From positions 2,418,001-2,482,000 of the forward strand of contig NZ_CP013200.1 of assembly GCF_001445575.1 (NCBI RefSeq): 64,000 nucleotides of DNA, in the 5' to 3' direction. Shown here piece after piece: positions 1-9,671 of the stretch. Position 1 is the first letter of the stretch; every line of letters starts with the position of its first letter. A program made the translations under genes and the position numbers. The DNA comes from Arthrobacter alpinus (GTDB lineage: Bacteria > Actinomycetota > Actinomycetes > Actinomycetales > Micrococcaceae). The notes under the pieces are model-generated. The model ran no database searches. It was not told where the DNA came from and saw only the letters and a program-made list of their open reading frames with translations.

Positions 1-1
1 C

Positions 2-529
2 TGGCGGGATGAGAAGTGGTTGCCGGAAGATCTCATCATGCGGGTGAGCTATTTGGGCGGAGACATGCCCACCTTTGCGCTTAACTTCTCACGGCCTGGG
101 GCCCAAGTGTTGTTGCAGTACTACATGTTCTTGCGGTTGGGTGTGGATGGCTACACCGAGATGCAGCAAGGATCCCAAGATGTTGCAGTGATGCTCTCGC
201 GCTCGATTGCTGCACTGGGGCCGTTCGAGTTGTGGAATGACGGCACCGACATCCCCGTCTTTGCCTGGTCGCTGAAAACCGGCTACACCGCTAACTGGGA
301 TCTCTATCATCTTGCAGACCGGCTCCGCACCCAGGGCTGGATTGTCCCTGCCTACCCGATGCCCGACGGTTTGGCGTCACTGACGGTGCAACGCATTGTG
401 GTGCGTAGCGATCTTTCACTGGATATGGCTGCCAAGTTCCTGATCGACTTCAAAACCGAGGTGGCTTACCTCAGCTCAATTACCACTGTCATGCCCCCGG
501 CGCCAGGCCATCCAGGATTCTTGCACTGA
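2..529 (+). CDS. gadB: Glutamate decarboxylase, C-terminal part (5' end outside window)
   Basis: This is the last 175 or so residues of a PLP-dependent glutamate decarboxylase, which converts glutamate to GABA and consumes a proton. The visible part resembles the family's C-terminal domain (NFSRPGAQVLLQYYMFLRLG, then GWIVPAYPMP) and ends with the usual short tail after a stop at 527-529. The catalytic lysine lies upstream of the window. The frame is open to the left edge, so the gene is partial, not truncated. It is followed by a strong hairpin shared with the convergent rpsT. Confidence 0.9.
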   Translation, partial: WRDEKWLPEDLIMRVSYLGGDMPTFALNFSRPGAQVLLQYYMFLRLGVDGYTEMQQGSQDVAVMLSRSIAALGPFELWNDGTDIPVFAWSLKTGYTANWDLYHLADRLRTQGWIVPAYPMPDGLASLTVQRIVVRSDLSLDMAAKFLIDFKTEVAYLSSITTVMPPAPGHPGFLH

Positions 530-583
530 CACCGGGGCCAATGAGTACTTGGCCCGCAAGCCCACGCCAGGGCCAATTAAACA

Positions 584-620
584 ATGAAGGACCCTCGCCA
601 TAATGGCGAGGGTCCTTCAT
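584..620. terminator. Bidirectional terminator between gadB and rpsT
   Basis: A perfect 17-bp inverted repeat (584-600 with 604-620) closes on a TAA loop. On the minus strand it is followed by a T-rich stretch (TGTTTAATT). It lies between two convergent genes and probably ends both transcripts. Confidence 0.85.
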
Positions 621-647
621 TTGAGTTGCGAAGCGGGTCAGCTTAGC

Positions 648-908
648 TTAGAGGGCGTTAACCTTCGCAGCGAGACCTGACTTGCGGTTGGCAGCGTTGT
701 TGGCGTGCAAGACGCCCTTGCTGACAGCCTTGTCCAGCTTGCGGCCGGCATTCACCAGTGCGGCTACTGCTGCATCCTTGTCGCCTGCGATTACTGCCAC
801 GTTTACTGCACGGACAGCAGTCTTGACGCCTGAACGAACGGCGAGGTTGCGCTGACGCGACTTCTCGTTGGTCAGGATGCGCTTCTTCTGAGACTTGATA
901 TTAGCCAC
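648..908 (-). CDS. rpsT: 30S ribosomal protein S20
   Basis: This 86-residue protein is of normal length for S20, a small-subunit protein that binds 16S rRNA. It begins (V/M)ANIKSQKKR and has the Lys/Arg-rich helical body of the family. The start is a GTG at 906-908, chosen because the family begins MANIKSQ; the open frame continues upstream but that part is not protein-like. An AAGAGAG stretch about 10 nt upstream may be the ribosome-binding site. The gene stands alone and convergent with gadB, in the rpsT-lepA neighbourhood typical of Actinobacteria. Confidence 0.96.
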   Translation of the reverse strand: MANIKSQKKRILTNEKSRQRNLAVRSGVKTAVRAVNVAVIAGDKDAAVAALVNAGRKLDKAVSKGVLHANNAANRKSGLAAKVNAL

Positions 909-1087
909 GATGTATAACTCTCTTTTGATACGTAAATTCGGTCGTAGAGGGCGTAGCTTGGCCGTCGACAGCGGCGTGGGGATGCTCGAATTATGGTGAA
1001 CGTCGGGCCAAGCTGTTGCATCCGCCGACCTGCACGGATACACACAGTCAAAAGTTTATCAGATCAGCGGCGCGGCCCTGGTTCGGA

Positions 1088-1705
1088 CTACTTCCAGCCG
1101 TGTCGCCGTTGTAGGCCGGTGGCCACGGCGCCGAAACGCTTCTTATCGAGAACAGCTCCTTCACGGCGCAGGTCCGCGGCGGAGACCTGCAGAACCCGGT
1201 CCAGTTTCACTTCACTGTCACGGCCTTGTTTGTCCCAGGAGCCCGTGCCAATGTCGATGTAGTCGTTGTCGCCGCGATGATCATCGCTGTGATCTTTGCT
1301 GGTCATCATCAGTGCCAGCAGATATTTCCCTGTTTTGCCCACAATGAGCACGGGGCGGTCCTTGCCTTGGCTGTGGTCTTCCTCATACGGCACCAACGTC
1401 CACACAATTTCGCCAGGGTCCGCCGCGCCGTCGGGCTTGGGGGAATACGCCACAGTCGCCGTGCCGCGGAAGTCTCCCGGATAGGGTGCGCTGAGCCCGC
1501 TGGTGGGGGTACCCGACGTCGGACGGTTTGTGGAGCGGGACGCTGGCCTGCCGCTGGAGGAAGCCGAGGGTTTGGACCCAGAGGGTTTGTTGCCGGGCCT
1601 GGTTTTGGGTGCGTTATTCCTTGGCTGGGAGGTTTTCCCAGGGCTGAAGAGTGCGCCCGCCAGAGACCGGAGGAACTTGAAAATGTGCTCGGAAGTCGAT
1701 GCCAT
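1088..1705 (-). CDS. MazF/PemK-like protein with disordered N-terminal region
   Basis: A 205-residue protein. Residues 1-100 are Ser/Pro/Thr/Gly/Lys-rich and look disordered. The C-terminal half resembles the MazF/PemK fold: GEIVWTLVPYEED, then KDRPVLIVG, then a strand ending in MMTSKDH, as in endoribonuclease toxins. No antitoxin-like frame is adjacent; the neighbours are rpsT downstream and the divergent lepA. The start is the ATG at 1703-1705 (MASTSEHIFK); a longer frame opens at a TTG at 1849 but that part is not convincing. Ribonuclease activity is inferred from the fold only, and the protein may be a housekeeping relative of the toxins. Confidence 0.7.
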   Translation of the reverse strand: MASTSEHIFKFLRSLAGALFSPGKTSQPRNNAPKTRPGNKPSGSKPSASSSGRPASRSTNRPTSGTPTSGLSAPYPGDFRGTATVAYSPKPDGAADPGEIVWTLVPYEEDHSQGKDRPVLIVGKTGKYLLALMMTSKDHSDDHRGDNDYIDIGTGSWDKQGRDSEVKLDRVLQVSAADLRREGAVLDKKRFGAVATGLQRRHGWK

Positions 1706-1881
1706 GGTTTCTAGGGTAACGAATAGGAGGGTGCTTATATGTGGTGCGTTCTCTCGTGGCGCGGTAAACGTGGGAGACTTGATGGCAATGAGTGTCCGCC
1801 CGTGCAACGCGCGGTCACAACCCTGCACGGTTCGGCGCATCAGCCGCAATCCCTGCGTTCATGCAACAGTAAGGAACCCTA

Positions 1882-3738
1882 GTGTCACCCATGGCCCGCA
1901 CTGCCCCGGTGCCCGCCCAGACCGATCCGGCGATCATCAGGAACTTCTGCATCATCGCCCACATCGACCACGGCAAGTCCACCCTGGCCGATAGGATGCT
2001 CCAGCTCACCGGAGTGGTTCAGCAGCGTGACATGAAGGCACAGTACCTTGACCGCATGGACATTGAGCGCGAACGCGGCATCACCATCAAGTCCCAGGCT
2101 GTTCGTATCCCATGGGAAGTTGATGGCACGGCATACTGCCTGAACATGATCGACACCCCGGGCCACGTTGACTTCACGTATGAAGTTTCCCGTTCCCTGG
2201 CCGCCTGTGAAGGTGCCATCCTGCTGGTTGACGCCGCTCAGGGCATTGAAGCGCAGACCCTGGCGAACTTGTACCTCGCCATGGAAAACAACTTGACCAT
2301 CATCCCGGTGTTGAACAAGATTGATCTCCCGGCCGCGCAGCCCGAGAAGTATGCTGCCGAGCTCGCTAACCTCATCGGCGGCAAGCCCGAAGATGTGCTG
2401 ATGGTTTCCGGTAAGACCGGTGCGGGCGTTGAAGAGCTGTTGGATCAGATTGTCCGTGATCTGCCGGCTCCCAAGGGTGACCCCAACGCCCCGGCCCGCG
2501 CCATGATCTTTGACTCCGTCTATGACACGTACCGCGGCGTGGTCACCTACGTCCGAGTTATTGACGGCAGCCTGAGCCCGCGCGAAAAAATTCAGATGAT
2601 GTCCACCCGCGCTACCCACGAGCTGCTGGAAATTGGTGTCAGCTCCCCGGAGCCCAAGCCCTCCTCCGGCCTGGGCGTTGGCGAGGTGGGTTACCTCATC
2701 ACGGGTGTGAAGGACGTTCGACTGTCCAAGGTGGGCGATACCGTCACCACCTTCAACAAGCCGGCCACCGAGGCATTGGCCGGTTACCACGACGCCAAGC
2801 CCATGGTCTTCTCCGGCCTGTACCCGATGGACGGCACCGATTACCCGGTGCTCCGTGATGCGCTCGAGAAGCTCATGCTCAACGACGCTGCACTCATTTA
2901 CGAACCCGAGACCTCCGCAGCCTTGGGCTTCGGCTTCCGTGTTGGCTTCTTGGGTCTGCTGCACCTGGAAATCACCCGTGAACGTCTGGAACGCGAACAC
3001 AACCTGGACTTGATCTCCACAGCTCCCAACGTGGAGTACGAGGTCACTTTGGAAGACAAAAAGGTTGTGCACGTTACCAACCCCAGTGAATACCCCTCGG
3101 GCAAGATTGCCGAAGTACGCGAGCCCATGGTTGCGGCAACCATCCTGGCTCCCACCGAGTTTGTTGGCGCCATCATGGAGCTATGCCAGACCCGCCGAGG
3201 AATCCTTGGCGGCATGGACTACCTTTCCGAGGATCGCGTCGAGATCCGCTACCGCCTGCCGCTGGCTGAGATTGTTTTCGACTTCTTTGACATCTTGAAG
3301 TCCAAGACTCGGGGCTACGGTTCCCTTGATTGGAAGGCCGACGGCGATCAGGTCGCCGATCTGGTCAAGGTCGACATCCTGCTTCAGGGTGAGCAAGTGG
3401 ACGCATTCTCCGCCATCACCCACCGCGAGAAGGCTTACGCCTACGGTGTCATGATGACCGGCAAGCTCCGTGAACTCATCCCGCGCCAGCAGTTTGAGGT
3501 GCCGATTCAGGCGGCTATTGGTGCACGCATCATTGCCCGTGAAAGCATCCGTGCCATCCGCAAGGACGTTTTGGCCAAGTGCTACGGTGGCGATATTTCG
3601 CGTAAGCGCAAGCTGCTCGAAAAGCAGAAGGAAGGGAAGAAGCGCATGAAGATGGTGGGCCGTGTAGAAGTCCCGCAGGAAGCCTTCATCGCCGCCCTGA
3701 CCACCAGCGAATCGCCCAAGGACAAAGCAAAGAAGTGA
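1882..3738 (+). CDS. lepA: Elongation factor 4 (ribosomal back-translocase LepA)
   Basis: A 618-residue translational GTPase. The G motifs are clear: AHIDHGKST (residues 26-34), DTPGH (91-95) and NKID (145-148). They are followed by domains II and III and the LepA-specific C-terminal domain, which ends in a Lys-rich segment ([18 protein letters not shown]). LepA acts on stalled or misregistered ribosomes. The GTG at 1882 is preferred because AAGGAA lies 5-6 nt upstream; the ATG at 1891 is an alternative. The stop overlaps the start of hemW in GTGA, so the two are probably co-transcribed and coupled. Confidence 0.97.
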   Translation: MSPMARTAPVPAQTDPAIIRNFCIIAHIDHGKSTLADRMLQLTGVVQQRDMKAQYLDRMDIERERGITIKSQAVRIPWEVDGTAYCLNMIDTPGHVDFTYEVSRSLAACEGAILLVDAAQGIEAQTLANLYLAMENNLTIIPVLNKIDLPAAQPEKYAAELANLIGGKPEDVLMVSGKTGAGVEELLDQIVRDLPAPKGDPNAPARAMIFDSVYDTYRGVVTYVRVIDGSLSPREKIQMMSTRATHELLEIGVSSPEPKPSSGLGVGEVGYLITGVKDVRLSKVGDTVTTFNKPATEALAGYHDAKPMVFSGLYPMDGTDYPVLRDALEKLMLNDAALIYEPETSAALGFGFRVGFLGLLHLEITRERLEREHNLDLISTAPNVEYEVTLEDKKVVHVTNPSEYPSGKIAEVREPMVAATILAPTEFVGAIMELCQTRRGILGGMDYLSEDRVEIRYRLPLAEIVFDFFDILKSKTRGYGSLDWKADGDQVADLVKVDILLQGEQVDAFSAITHREKAYAYGVMMTGKLRELIPRQQFEVPIQAAIGARIIARESIRAIRKDVLAKCYGGDISRKRKLLEKQKEGKKRMKMVGRVEVPQEAFIAALTTSESPKDKAKK

Positions 3739-4964
3739 CACCATCTGCGCTGCCCCTCGGGGACCCGGCTCCGGCCGACGGCGTCCTGCCCGCGCAGGCC
3801 GCCGTCGGTGCCTCCGGCCGTAAATTCAGCTTGTATGCGCACATTCCTTTTTGTGCTGTGCGCTGCGGTTACTGCGATTTCAACACCTACACGGCCACTG
3901 AGCTCGGGGGAGGGGCGTCCCAGGATGCCTACGCCGGCACTGCTGTTCGCGAGGTGGAATTTGCCGCCAAGGCCATGGTGGCTTCGGGCCTGCCCGCCAG
4001 AAAGCTGAGCACAGTCTTCTTTGGTGGCGGCACCCCAACGCTCCTACCTGCCAGCGATCTCACCCGCATTCTGGGTGCCGCCATCGAGCAGTGGGGCATT
4101 GAAGACGGCGCCGAGGTGACCACCGAGGCCAACCCGGATTCAGTAACTCGCGAGTCCCTGCAGGAGCTGTTCGACGGCGGATTCACTCGCGTGTCCTTCG
4201 GCATGCAATCGGCCGTGCCGCACGTGCTCAAGGTCCTGGACCGCACCCACAACCCGGAGAAGGTCCCGCAAGCTGTTGCCTGGGCGCGCGAGGTTGGCTT
4301 GCGGGTCAGCGTCGACTTGATCTACGGCACGCCGGGGGAGAGCTTCGCAGACTGGGAAACCTCGGTGCGCACCGCGCTGAGCTATGAGCCGGACCATATC
4401 TCCGCCTACTCCCTGATTGTGGAGGAGGGCACCAAGCTAGCCGCTCAAATCCGCCGCGGCCAGGTTCCTAATATTGACGACGACGATCATGCCGCCAAAT
4501 ACGAACTGGCCGATCGGCTCTTCCAAGAGGCCGGCTTGTCTTGGTATGAAGTCAGCAACTGGTCCCGCACACCGCAGGACGCGTGTCAGCATAACCTGGC
4601 TTACTGGCGCGGGGATGACTGGTGGGGGATTGGGCCAGGCTCACACTCACATATGGGTGGCGTGCGCTGGTGGAACGTCAAACACCCAACGGCCTACGCG
4701 AACCGTCTGGACAACGGCGAATCGCCGGCGGCGGGACGCGAAACTCTGGACGCTGATACCCGAGAGCTTGAACGCATCATGCTGGTCTCACGGCTGAAAG
4801 AAGGGCTGGTTATTGAGACGCTGTCTCCGGCCGCCCGGAAAGCTATTGCCGGACTCATCGCCGGGGAACTCGTGGACCCCGGACAGGCCTTTGCCGGTAC
4901 CTTGGTGCTCACGCTCAAGGGCCGGCTTCTGGGCGATGCCGTAACCCGCGCGCTCTTGGATTAG
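3735..4964 (+). CDS. hemW: Radical SAM protein HemW (heme chaperone)
   Basis: A 409-residue radical SAM protein. Cys40, Cys44 and Cys47 form the CxxxCxxC cluster motif, followed by Asp-Phe (CGYCDF), which fits HemW rather than the HemN oxidase (CxxCxC). A GGGTP motif follows. HemW is regarded as a heme-binding chaperone rather than a coproporphyrinogen dehydrogenase. The GTG start overlaps the lepA stop by 4 bp. The protein is of normal length, and the lepA-hemW order is common in Actinobacteria. Confidence 0.93.
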   Translation: MTPSALPLGDPAPADGVLPAQAAVGASGRKFSLYAHIPFCAVRCGYCDFNTYTATELGGGASQDAYAGTAVREVEFAAKAMVASGLPARKLSTVFFGGGTPTLLPASDLTRILGAAIEQWGIEDGAEVTTEANPDSVTRESLQELFDGGFTRVSFGMQSAVPHVLKVLDRTHNPEKVPQAVAWAREVGLRVSVDLIYGTPGESFADWETSVRTALSYEPDHISAYSLIVEEGTKLAAQIRRGQVPNIDDDDHAAKYELADRLFQEAGLSWYEVSNWSRTPQDACQHNLAYWRGDDWWGIGPGSHSHMGGVRWWNVKHPTAYANRLDNGESPAAGRETLDADTRELERIMLVSRLKEGLVIETLSPAARKAIAGLIAGELVDPGQAFAGTLVLTLKGRLLGDAVTRALLD

Positions 4965-5000
4965 TTGGACTAACCTTCTGGGGCATGCAGGGGGAAAATA

Positions 5001-5035
5001 CGAAGGGGCTAGTTCGTCGTGAACTAGCCCCTTCG
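5001..5035. terminator. Bidirectional terminator, hemW / DUF4870
   Basis: A 15-bp inverted repeat (CGAAGGGGCTAGTTC and its complement) has a 5-nt loop, GTCGT. It lies between the convergent hemW and the DUF4870 gene. On the minus strand the hairpin is followed by TATTTT. Confidence 0.75.
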
Positions 5036-5061
5036 GCGTTAAAAAACCAAAAACGTAGGTG

Positions 5062-5472
5062 TTATTTGATCAGCCGCGGATTCATCGGGTACCGGTATGG
5101 CTGGCCATTGTTGACTCGTACGGCGCCAATGATGGCGAAGACCGTCAGGAAAGCCCAGATCAGCAGTGCCAACAGGGAAAAGGGTGTGCCGGATCCGGGG
5201 TTGATCATCTGCAGGACGATAGCCACGATGTTCAAGAGGACCGCCACTAAGGTGGGGATCAGGGTGAAGTTCAGGGCTTCTTTGGATTCCTGTGCCGTAA
5301 AACGGCCGCGTGGCGCCATGAACTTGTAAATCAACAGCGACGGAATGCAACCCAAAATGCCGCCGCAATGGGACATGAAGGCCCACTGCTTGTCTTCTGA
5401 AGGGGTGAGGGGCACCACGGGAACAACGTTGCCCTGGTTGTTTTGGTTTTTCTGGTTGGCCGGGTGGCTCAC
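5062..5472 (-). CDS. DUF4870 family membrane protein
   Basis: A 136-residue protein with a Gln/Asn-rich N-terminus, then the DUF4870 pattern: SEDKQWAFMSHCGGILG, a hydrophobic segment, SKEALNFTLIPTL and two further membrane segments. Three membrane helices are likely. The function is unknown. The start is a GTG at 5470-5472 with GAAAGG about 9 nt upstream. It is probably a single-gene unit, just downstream of the DUF3097 gene on the same strand. Confidence 0.85.
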   Translation of the reverse strand: MSHPANQKNQNNQGNVVPVVPLTPSEDKQWAFMSHCGGILGCIPSLLIYKFMAPRGRFTAQESKEALNFTLIPTLVAVLLNIVAIVLQMINPGSGTPFSLLALLIWAFLTVFAIIGAVRVNNGQPYRYPMNPRLIK

Positions 5473-5528
5473 AGTTACAGGCCTTTCAACATGCGAAGCT
5501 ACGGGCGTGAAAGATCATGGCCCTTAGT

Positions 5529-6392
5529 CTAGGATACGGGTGCTGTCAGGAAATCAATGACTTCCTCGACACGGCCTAGCAGTGAAGGCTCTAAGTCGGA
5601 GTAGGAATTCACGCGTGAAAGCAACCTCTGCCAGCCCAATCCAATGTCCTCTGCAGTGGTGTGCGGCCAGCCGAAGGCCCTCAAGATTCCCACCTTCCAT
5701 TCCACTGTTCGCGGGATAACCGGCCATGCCGGTATGCCTAAAGTGGCAGGTTTGATGGCTTGCCAAACATCAACATAGGGATGGCCCACCACTAACACAT
5801 TCGCCCGCACGCCAGGGTTTTTCATGAGATTCGTCACAATGCGTGTTTCTTTGGAGCCAGGCACTAAATGGTCCACCAGAATGCCCAAGCGGCGGTTAGG
5901 GCCGGGGCTGAAATTGGACACGGCCGCGGCAAGATCGTCAATTCCTCGCAGGGGCTCCACCACGATTCCCTCCACCCGCAAATCGTCTCCCCAGACCTTC
6001 TCGACGAGCTCGGCGTCGTGCTTGCCCTCCACCCAGATCCGGCTGGCCTTAGCAACCTTGGCGCGGTCCCCGGTGACCTTGACGGAACCAGAAGCGGTGC
6101 GCAAAATCTGCTTGGGCGCGGCAGTCGTGGGTGCGATGAGTTCAATGGGTTCGCCTTCCAGTAGGAAGCCGAAGCCGAGCGGAAAGGCGCGGATCTTCTC
6201 TCTCCTGTCGGCGAGTTCCACAATGTGCATCCCACCGGACTTCTCCAAGCGCACCACGGCTCCAACCCAGCCTGTCTGGACATCCTCCACCACGAGGCCT
6301 GAGCGGGCCTCTATTTTTCGCAGCACACGTTCCGGAGGGGCGCTGAGATCTTGGGGACCCCACTGATGGTGGGATACGTCATTGAAATGCAT
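5529..6392 (-). CDS. DUF3097 family protein
   Basis: A 287-residue actinobacterial protein, commonly found next to hemW and hrcA. Residues 115-185 look like a Toprim-like core: RIWVEGKHDAELVEKVWG carries the conserved Glu, and LGILVDHLVPGSKE lies where the Asp motif is expected. A role in nucleic-acid processing is therefore possible but unproven. The ATG at 6390-6392 is a good start. The gene is divergent from hrcA and its CIRCE operator. Confidence 0.85.
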   Translation of the reverse strand: MHFNDVSHHQWGPQDLSAPPERVLRKIEARSGLVVEDVQTGWVGAVVRLEKSGGMHIVELADRREKIRAFPLGFGFLLEGEPIELIAPTTAAPKQILRTASGSVKVTGDRAKVAKASRIWVEGKHDAELVEKVWGDDLRVEGIVVEPLRGIDDLAAAVSNFSPGPNRRLGILVDHLVPGSKETRIVTNLMKNPGVRANVLVVGHPYVDVWQAIKPATLGIPAWPVIPRTVEWKVGILRAFGWPHTTAEDIGLGWQRLLSRVNSYSDLEPSLLGRVEEVIDFLTAPVS

Positions 6393-6565
6393 AGAGGAAC
6401 CTGACTCTTGACGCTCAAAGAAACGCTCATGGCGAACGCTACTGGGTGAAAAGCCATGCTATCGCGTGCTGTGCCTACCCCCGTGGCAGCGGCAGTTGAG
6501 GGCCATGGCGGGCGCGTGCGGCTTGTGGATCAGCCAGGGGGAGGCAGCATGAAAAGGTATTAGAC

Positions 6566-6592
6566 TTAGCACTTGGTTGGGTAGAGTGCTAA
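6566..6592. promoter_or_regulatory. CIRCE operator (HrcA binding site)
   Basis: The inverted repeat TTAGCACTT-N9-GAGTGCTAA differs from the CIRCE consensus (TTAGCACTC-N9-GAGTGCTAA) at one position. It lies 80 bp before hrcA and touches a possible -10 box (TAGACT, 6561-6566), a position suited to repression by HrcA. Confidence 0.93.
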
Positions 6593-6671
6593 AAGTTAGT
6601 TATCGAGTGCCGCTAGGCATGCCCTACGAAGAAACTTTGTACGGTGAAAAGGCTGAAAGGAGGTGCCGGGC

Positions 6672-7685
6672 ATGAGTGAGCCACGGAAATTGGAAGTCCT
6701 ACGGGCCATTGTTGAAGATTATGTGCATTCACGTGAACCTGTGGGCTCAAAAGCTTTGGTCGAACGGCACCACCTGGGCGTTTCCAGCGCCACCATCCGC
6801 AATGACATGGCCGCGTTGGAAGAAGAGGGGCTCATCACCGCCCCGCACACCAGCTCGGGCCGTATCCCCACGGATGCCGGATACCGGCTCTTCGTGGATC
6901 AGATTGCCTCCGTCAAACCGTTATCGGCTGCTGAACGGCGAGCCATTTCGGTATTGCTGGATGGGCCTACCGATCTTGATGACGTTTTGGAACGCACCGT
7001 ACGGACGCTGGCACACCTGACCAATCAGGTAGCTGTCGTCCAGTACCCGCGCACCACCGCGGCAACTGTTCGGCACATTGAGTTTGTTTCACTGGCGGCC
7101 CATCAGGTTCTGGTGGTGCTGATCCTTGCCTCTGGCAAAGTGGAGCAAAACGTCATTGACCTAGGCGCCGGCGTCGATGACGAGGTACTTGCCGGACTGC
7201 GGAAGATTTTCATGGCCGGGCTCAATGGGCTGACAGTGGCCCAGCTGCCCGCAGCTGTGGCAAAGATTCCCCTGGATGTTCCAGTAGTGGAGCAAGGCGC
7301 TGCCACACGGCTGGCCCAAGGGCTCGCGCTGTTGGCGCGCAACGTTCGTGGGGACCGCATTGTCATGGCGGGCACGGCTAATTTAGCCCGGTCCAATAAT
7401 GACTTCCCGCTGAGTATTGGCCCTGTGCTGGATGCCCTGGAGGAACAGGTGGTGCTGCTGCGTCTACTGGAGGCAATGGCCCAGGATTCGTTGGGGATGG
7501 CCGTAGTGATCGGCCGCGAGAACCCTCACGATTCCTTAGCTGAGGCCTCTGTGGTGGCCACCAGTTATGTGCCGGGCGAAAACGCCAAGCTCGGTGTGGT
7601 GGGCCCCACCAGAATGGATTACCCCAACACCATGGCCAGCGTTCGCGCCGTGGCCCAGTACTTGTCGAGAATTTTGGCCAGCTAA
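6672..7685 (+). CDS. hrcA: Heat-inducible transcriptional repressor HrcA
   Basis: A 337-residue repressor of class I heat-shock genes. It has the N-terminal winged helix (VSSATIRNDMAALEEEGLI, HTSSGRIPTDAGYR) followed by the HrcA effector and dimer domain. The ATG at 6672 is chosen because AAAGGAGG ends 8 nt upstream; the in-frame GTG at 6663 overlaps that site. A CIRCE element lies upstream, so the gene is autoregulated. dnaJ and rsmE follow closely on the same strand and are probably co-transcribed. Confidence 0.96.
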   Translation: MSEPRKLEVLRAIVEDYVHSREPVGSKALVERHHLGVSSATIRNDMAALEEEGLITAPHTSSGRIPTDAGYRLFVDQIASVKPLSAAERRAISVLLDGPTDLDDVLERTVRTLAHLTNQVAVVQYPRTTAATVRHIEFVSLAAHQVLVVLILASGKVEQNVIDLGAGVDDEVLAGLRKIFMAGLNGLTVAQLPAAVAKIPLDVPVVEQGAATRLAQGLALLARNVRGDRIVMAGTANLARSNNDFPLSIGPVLDALEEQVVLLRLLEAMAQDSLGMAVVIGRENPHDSLAEASVVATSYVPGENAKLGVVGPTRMDYPNTMASVRAVAQYLSRILAS

Positions 7686-7718
7686 GCGGCCACCGAGTCA
7701 ACAAAAGAGAGCAACACT

Positions 7719-8858
7719 TTGAGCAACCATTACGATGCATTGGGCGTAGCCCGCGACGCAACCGCCGAGGAAATTAAGAAGTCCTACCGCAAGCTTGCCC
7801 GCAAGTTCCACCCGGATGTTAACGACGCCCCTGATGCCCAGGACCGTTTCAAGGCTGTCACACACGCCTATGAAGTACTCTCGGACCCGCAGAAGCGCCG
7901 CATTTATGACACCACCGGCAATGAGAATGGCAACGATGTTGGCGGCGGTGGAGGCGGCTTTGGTGGCGACGGCTTCGCCTTCCAGGACATCTTCGAGACC
8001 TTCTTCGGTGGTTCCGGTGGAGGAGGCGGGGGTCGCGGCCCCGCGTCACGCATGCGCCGCGGTCAGGACGCGCTCATCACTGTCCGCGTGGAACTGCGCG
8101 AAGCAGTTTTCGGAGTCAATAAGAAGCTGGAAATCGACACGGCCGTCACCTGCCCCACGTGTGAAGGCAGCTGCTGCCGAAAAGGCACCTCACCCACCAC
8201 GTGCGATGTTTGCCACGGCGCCGGCCAGATCCAGCGCCCCATGCGCTCCATCCTGGGCAACGTCATGACCTTGGCAACGTGCAACTCCTGTCAGGGTTTC
8301 GGCACCATGATCATCGATCCGTGCAACGAATGCATGGGCGAAGGCCGTGTCCGTAACCGCCGCACGCTGACCATCAAGGTTCCGGCCGGCGTGGGCACCG
8401 GCACCCGGATTCAGCTGGCCAACCAGGGCGAGGCCGGCCCTGCCGGCGGCCCCGCGGGCGATCTGTACGTGGAGATGAAGGTCAACAACGATCCCAACTT
8501 CATGCGCGAAGGTGATGACCTGCACGCCACACTGAGCGTCCCCATGACGGCAGCGGCGTTGGGCACCGAGCTGAATTTCGAAACCTTCGACGGCGAGCAG
8601 CCCATCAGCATCAAGCCCGGCACCCAGGCCGGTGAAGTCATCAACCTACGCAGCTTGGGCGTGACCCACTTGCGCGGCTTTGGCCGAGGCGATTTGAAGG
8701 TGCACATCCATGTTGAGACGCCCACTAAGCCCGACGCCGAACAGGAAGCACTCCTGAAGCAGCTCGCTGCTCTGCGTGGGGAAACGTTCACCGAAGGCAA
8801 GTTGGTCTCCAGCGGCGGCATGTTCGCCAAGCTGCGGGATAAGCTGGGCAACCTCTAA
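7719..8858 (+). CDS. dnaJ: Chaperone DnaJ
   Basis: A 379-residue type I J-protein, co-chaperone of DnaK. The order is J domain (HPD at about residues 31-33), Gly/Phe-rich linker, four zinc-binding repeats ([32 protein letters not shown]) and C-terminal substrate-binding domains. The first repeat ends in Cys instead of the usual Gly. The start is a TTG at 7719. Position directly behind hrcA marks it as the HrcA-controlled DnaJ. Confidence 0.96.
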   Translation: MSNHYDALGVARDATAEEIKKSYRKLARKFHPDVNDAPDAQDRFKAVTHAYEVLSDPQKRRIYDTTGNENGNDVGGGGGGFGGDGFAFQDIFETFFGGSGGGGGGRGPASRMRRGQDALITVRVELREAVFGVNKKLEIDTAVTCPTCEGSCCRKGTSPTTCDVCHGAGQIQRPMRSILGNVMTLATCNSCQGFGTMIIDPCNECMGEGRVRNRRTLTIKVPAGVGTGTRIQLANQGEAGPAGGPAGDLYVEMKVNNDPNFMREGDDLHATLSVPMTAAALGTELNFETFDGEQPISIKPGTQAGEVINLRSLGVTHLRGFGRGDLKVHIHVETPTKPDAEQEALLKQLAALRGETFTEGKLVSSGGMFAKLRDKLGNL

Positions 8859-8864
8859 ACGCCC

Positions 8865-9671
8865 ATGAGCAATCCAGTCTTCTACGCCGATCCTTCCGAG
8901 CTTGCCGGGCTCATCCCCGGCTCGAGCTTCACCTTGGGCGGTGCCGAGGGCCGGCATGCCACAACCGTCAAGCGCCTGGCCACAGGTGAGCCGGTTGACA
9001 TGTGCGACGGCGCCGGGCTGCGTTTGTCCTGCACCGTCAGTAGCGCCGAAAAGGGGCTGTTGACGGTGCAGGTGGAGCGGATTGAGCGTGAATCCGCCCC
9101 GTCGCTGACCTTCACCTTGATTCAGGCACTAGCCAAGGGTGATCGGGATGAGTTGGCCATTGAAATGGCCACGGAACTTGGTATCGACGCGGTGGTGCCG
9201 TGGCAGGCCGAACGTTCCATCGTGCGCTGGAAGATGGACAAGGCCGTCAAAGGCCCGGAGAAGTGGCGTCAGGTAGTAGCTGCGGCCGCCAAGCAGGCGC
9301 GGCGTTCAACCATCCCGAGCGTCGGCTCCCTGGTGGGAACGGTCGGCGTCTGTGAGGCGATTTCAGCCTCCGGGCTCGCCTTGATTTTGCACGAAGACGC
9401 CACGGACTCTGTGGCGGCCGTGGCCCGCCAATGGCAGGATGCTCTCGAGGCTGCCGGTGCCCCGGCAACCGGTCCCCAAACTGTTCTCATGATCGTAGGC
9501 CCCGAAGGCGGCATGAGTAGTGCAGAAGTTGCGGCCTTCACGGCTGCCGGCGCACGGACCGCGCTTCTGGGCCACCATGTCCTGCGCTCATCGACCGCCG
9601 GACCGGCCGCCGTCGTACTTCTAAGTCAGGAACTTGGCCGCTGGTCCCCACGCCCTCCCACGGCTCGCTAG
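8865..9671 (+). CDS. rsmE: 16S rRNA m3U1498 methyltransferase RsmE
   Basis: A 268-residue SPOUT-class methyltransferase that methylates U1498 of 16S rRNA. It has an N-terminal PUA-like part (GAEGRHATTVKRL) and a C-terminal knot with LMIVGPEGGMSSAEV and LRSSTAGPAA (usually LRTETA). It begins 6 bp after the dnaJ stop, in an hrcA-dnaJ-rsmE unit common in Gram-positive bacteria. Its last codons lie inside the first copy of the 55-bp tandem repeat. Confidence 0.94.
   Translation: MSNPVFYADPSELAGLIPGSSFTLGGAEGRHATTVKRLATGEPVDMCDGAGLRLSCTVSSAEKGLLTVQVERIERESAPSLTFTLIQALAKGDRDELAIEMATELGIDAVVPWQAERSIVRWKMDKAVKGPEKWRQVVAAAAKQARRSTIPSVGSLVGTVGVCEAISASGLALILHEDATDSVAAVARQWQDALEAAGAPATGPQTVLMIVGPEGGMSSAEVAAFTAAGARTALLGHHVLRSSTAGPAAVVLLSQELGRWSPRPPTAR

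Noticed and set aside
1885..3072. 395-codon frame antisense to lepA
   Set aside because: It is opposite conserved GTPase sequence, has no recognisable motifs and no ribosome-binding site.
4958..4977. TTAGT-TGG-ACTAA, resembling a DtxR/iron box
   Set aside because: It overlaps the hemW stop and lies between convergent genes, not at a promoter; match to the consensus is partial.
8150..8200. Unusual Cys-Cys in the first zinc repeat of DnaJ as a possible compensated frameshift
   Set aside because: The frame is continuous, all needed Cys residues are present and similar sequences seem to occur in related DnaJ proteins.
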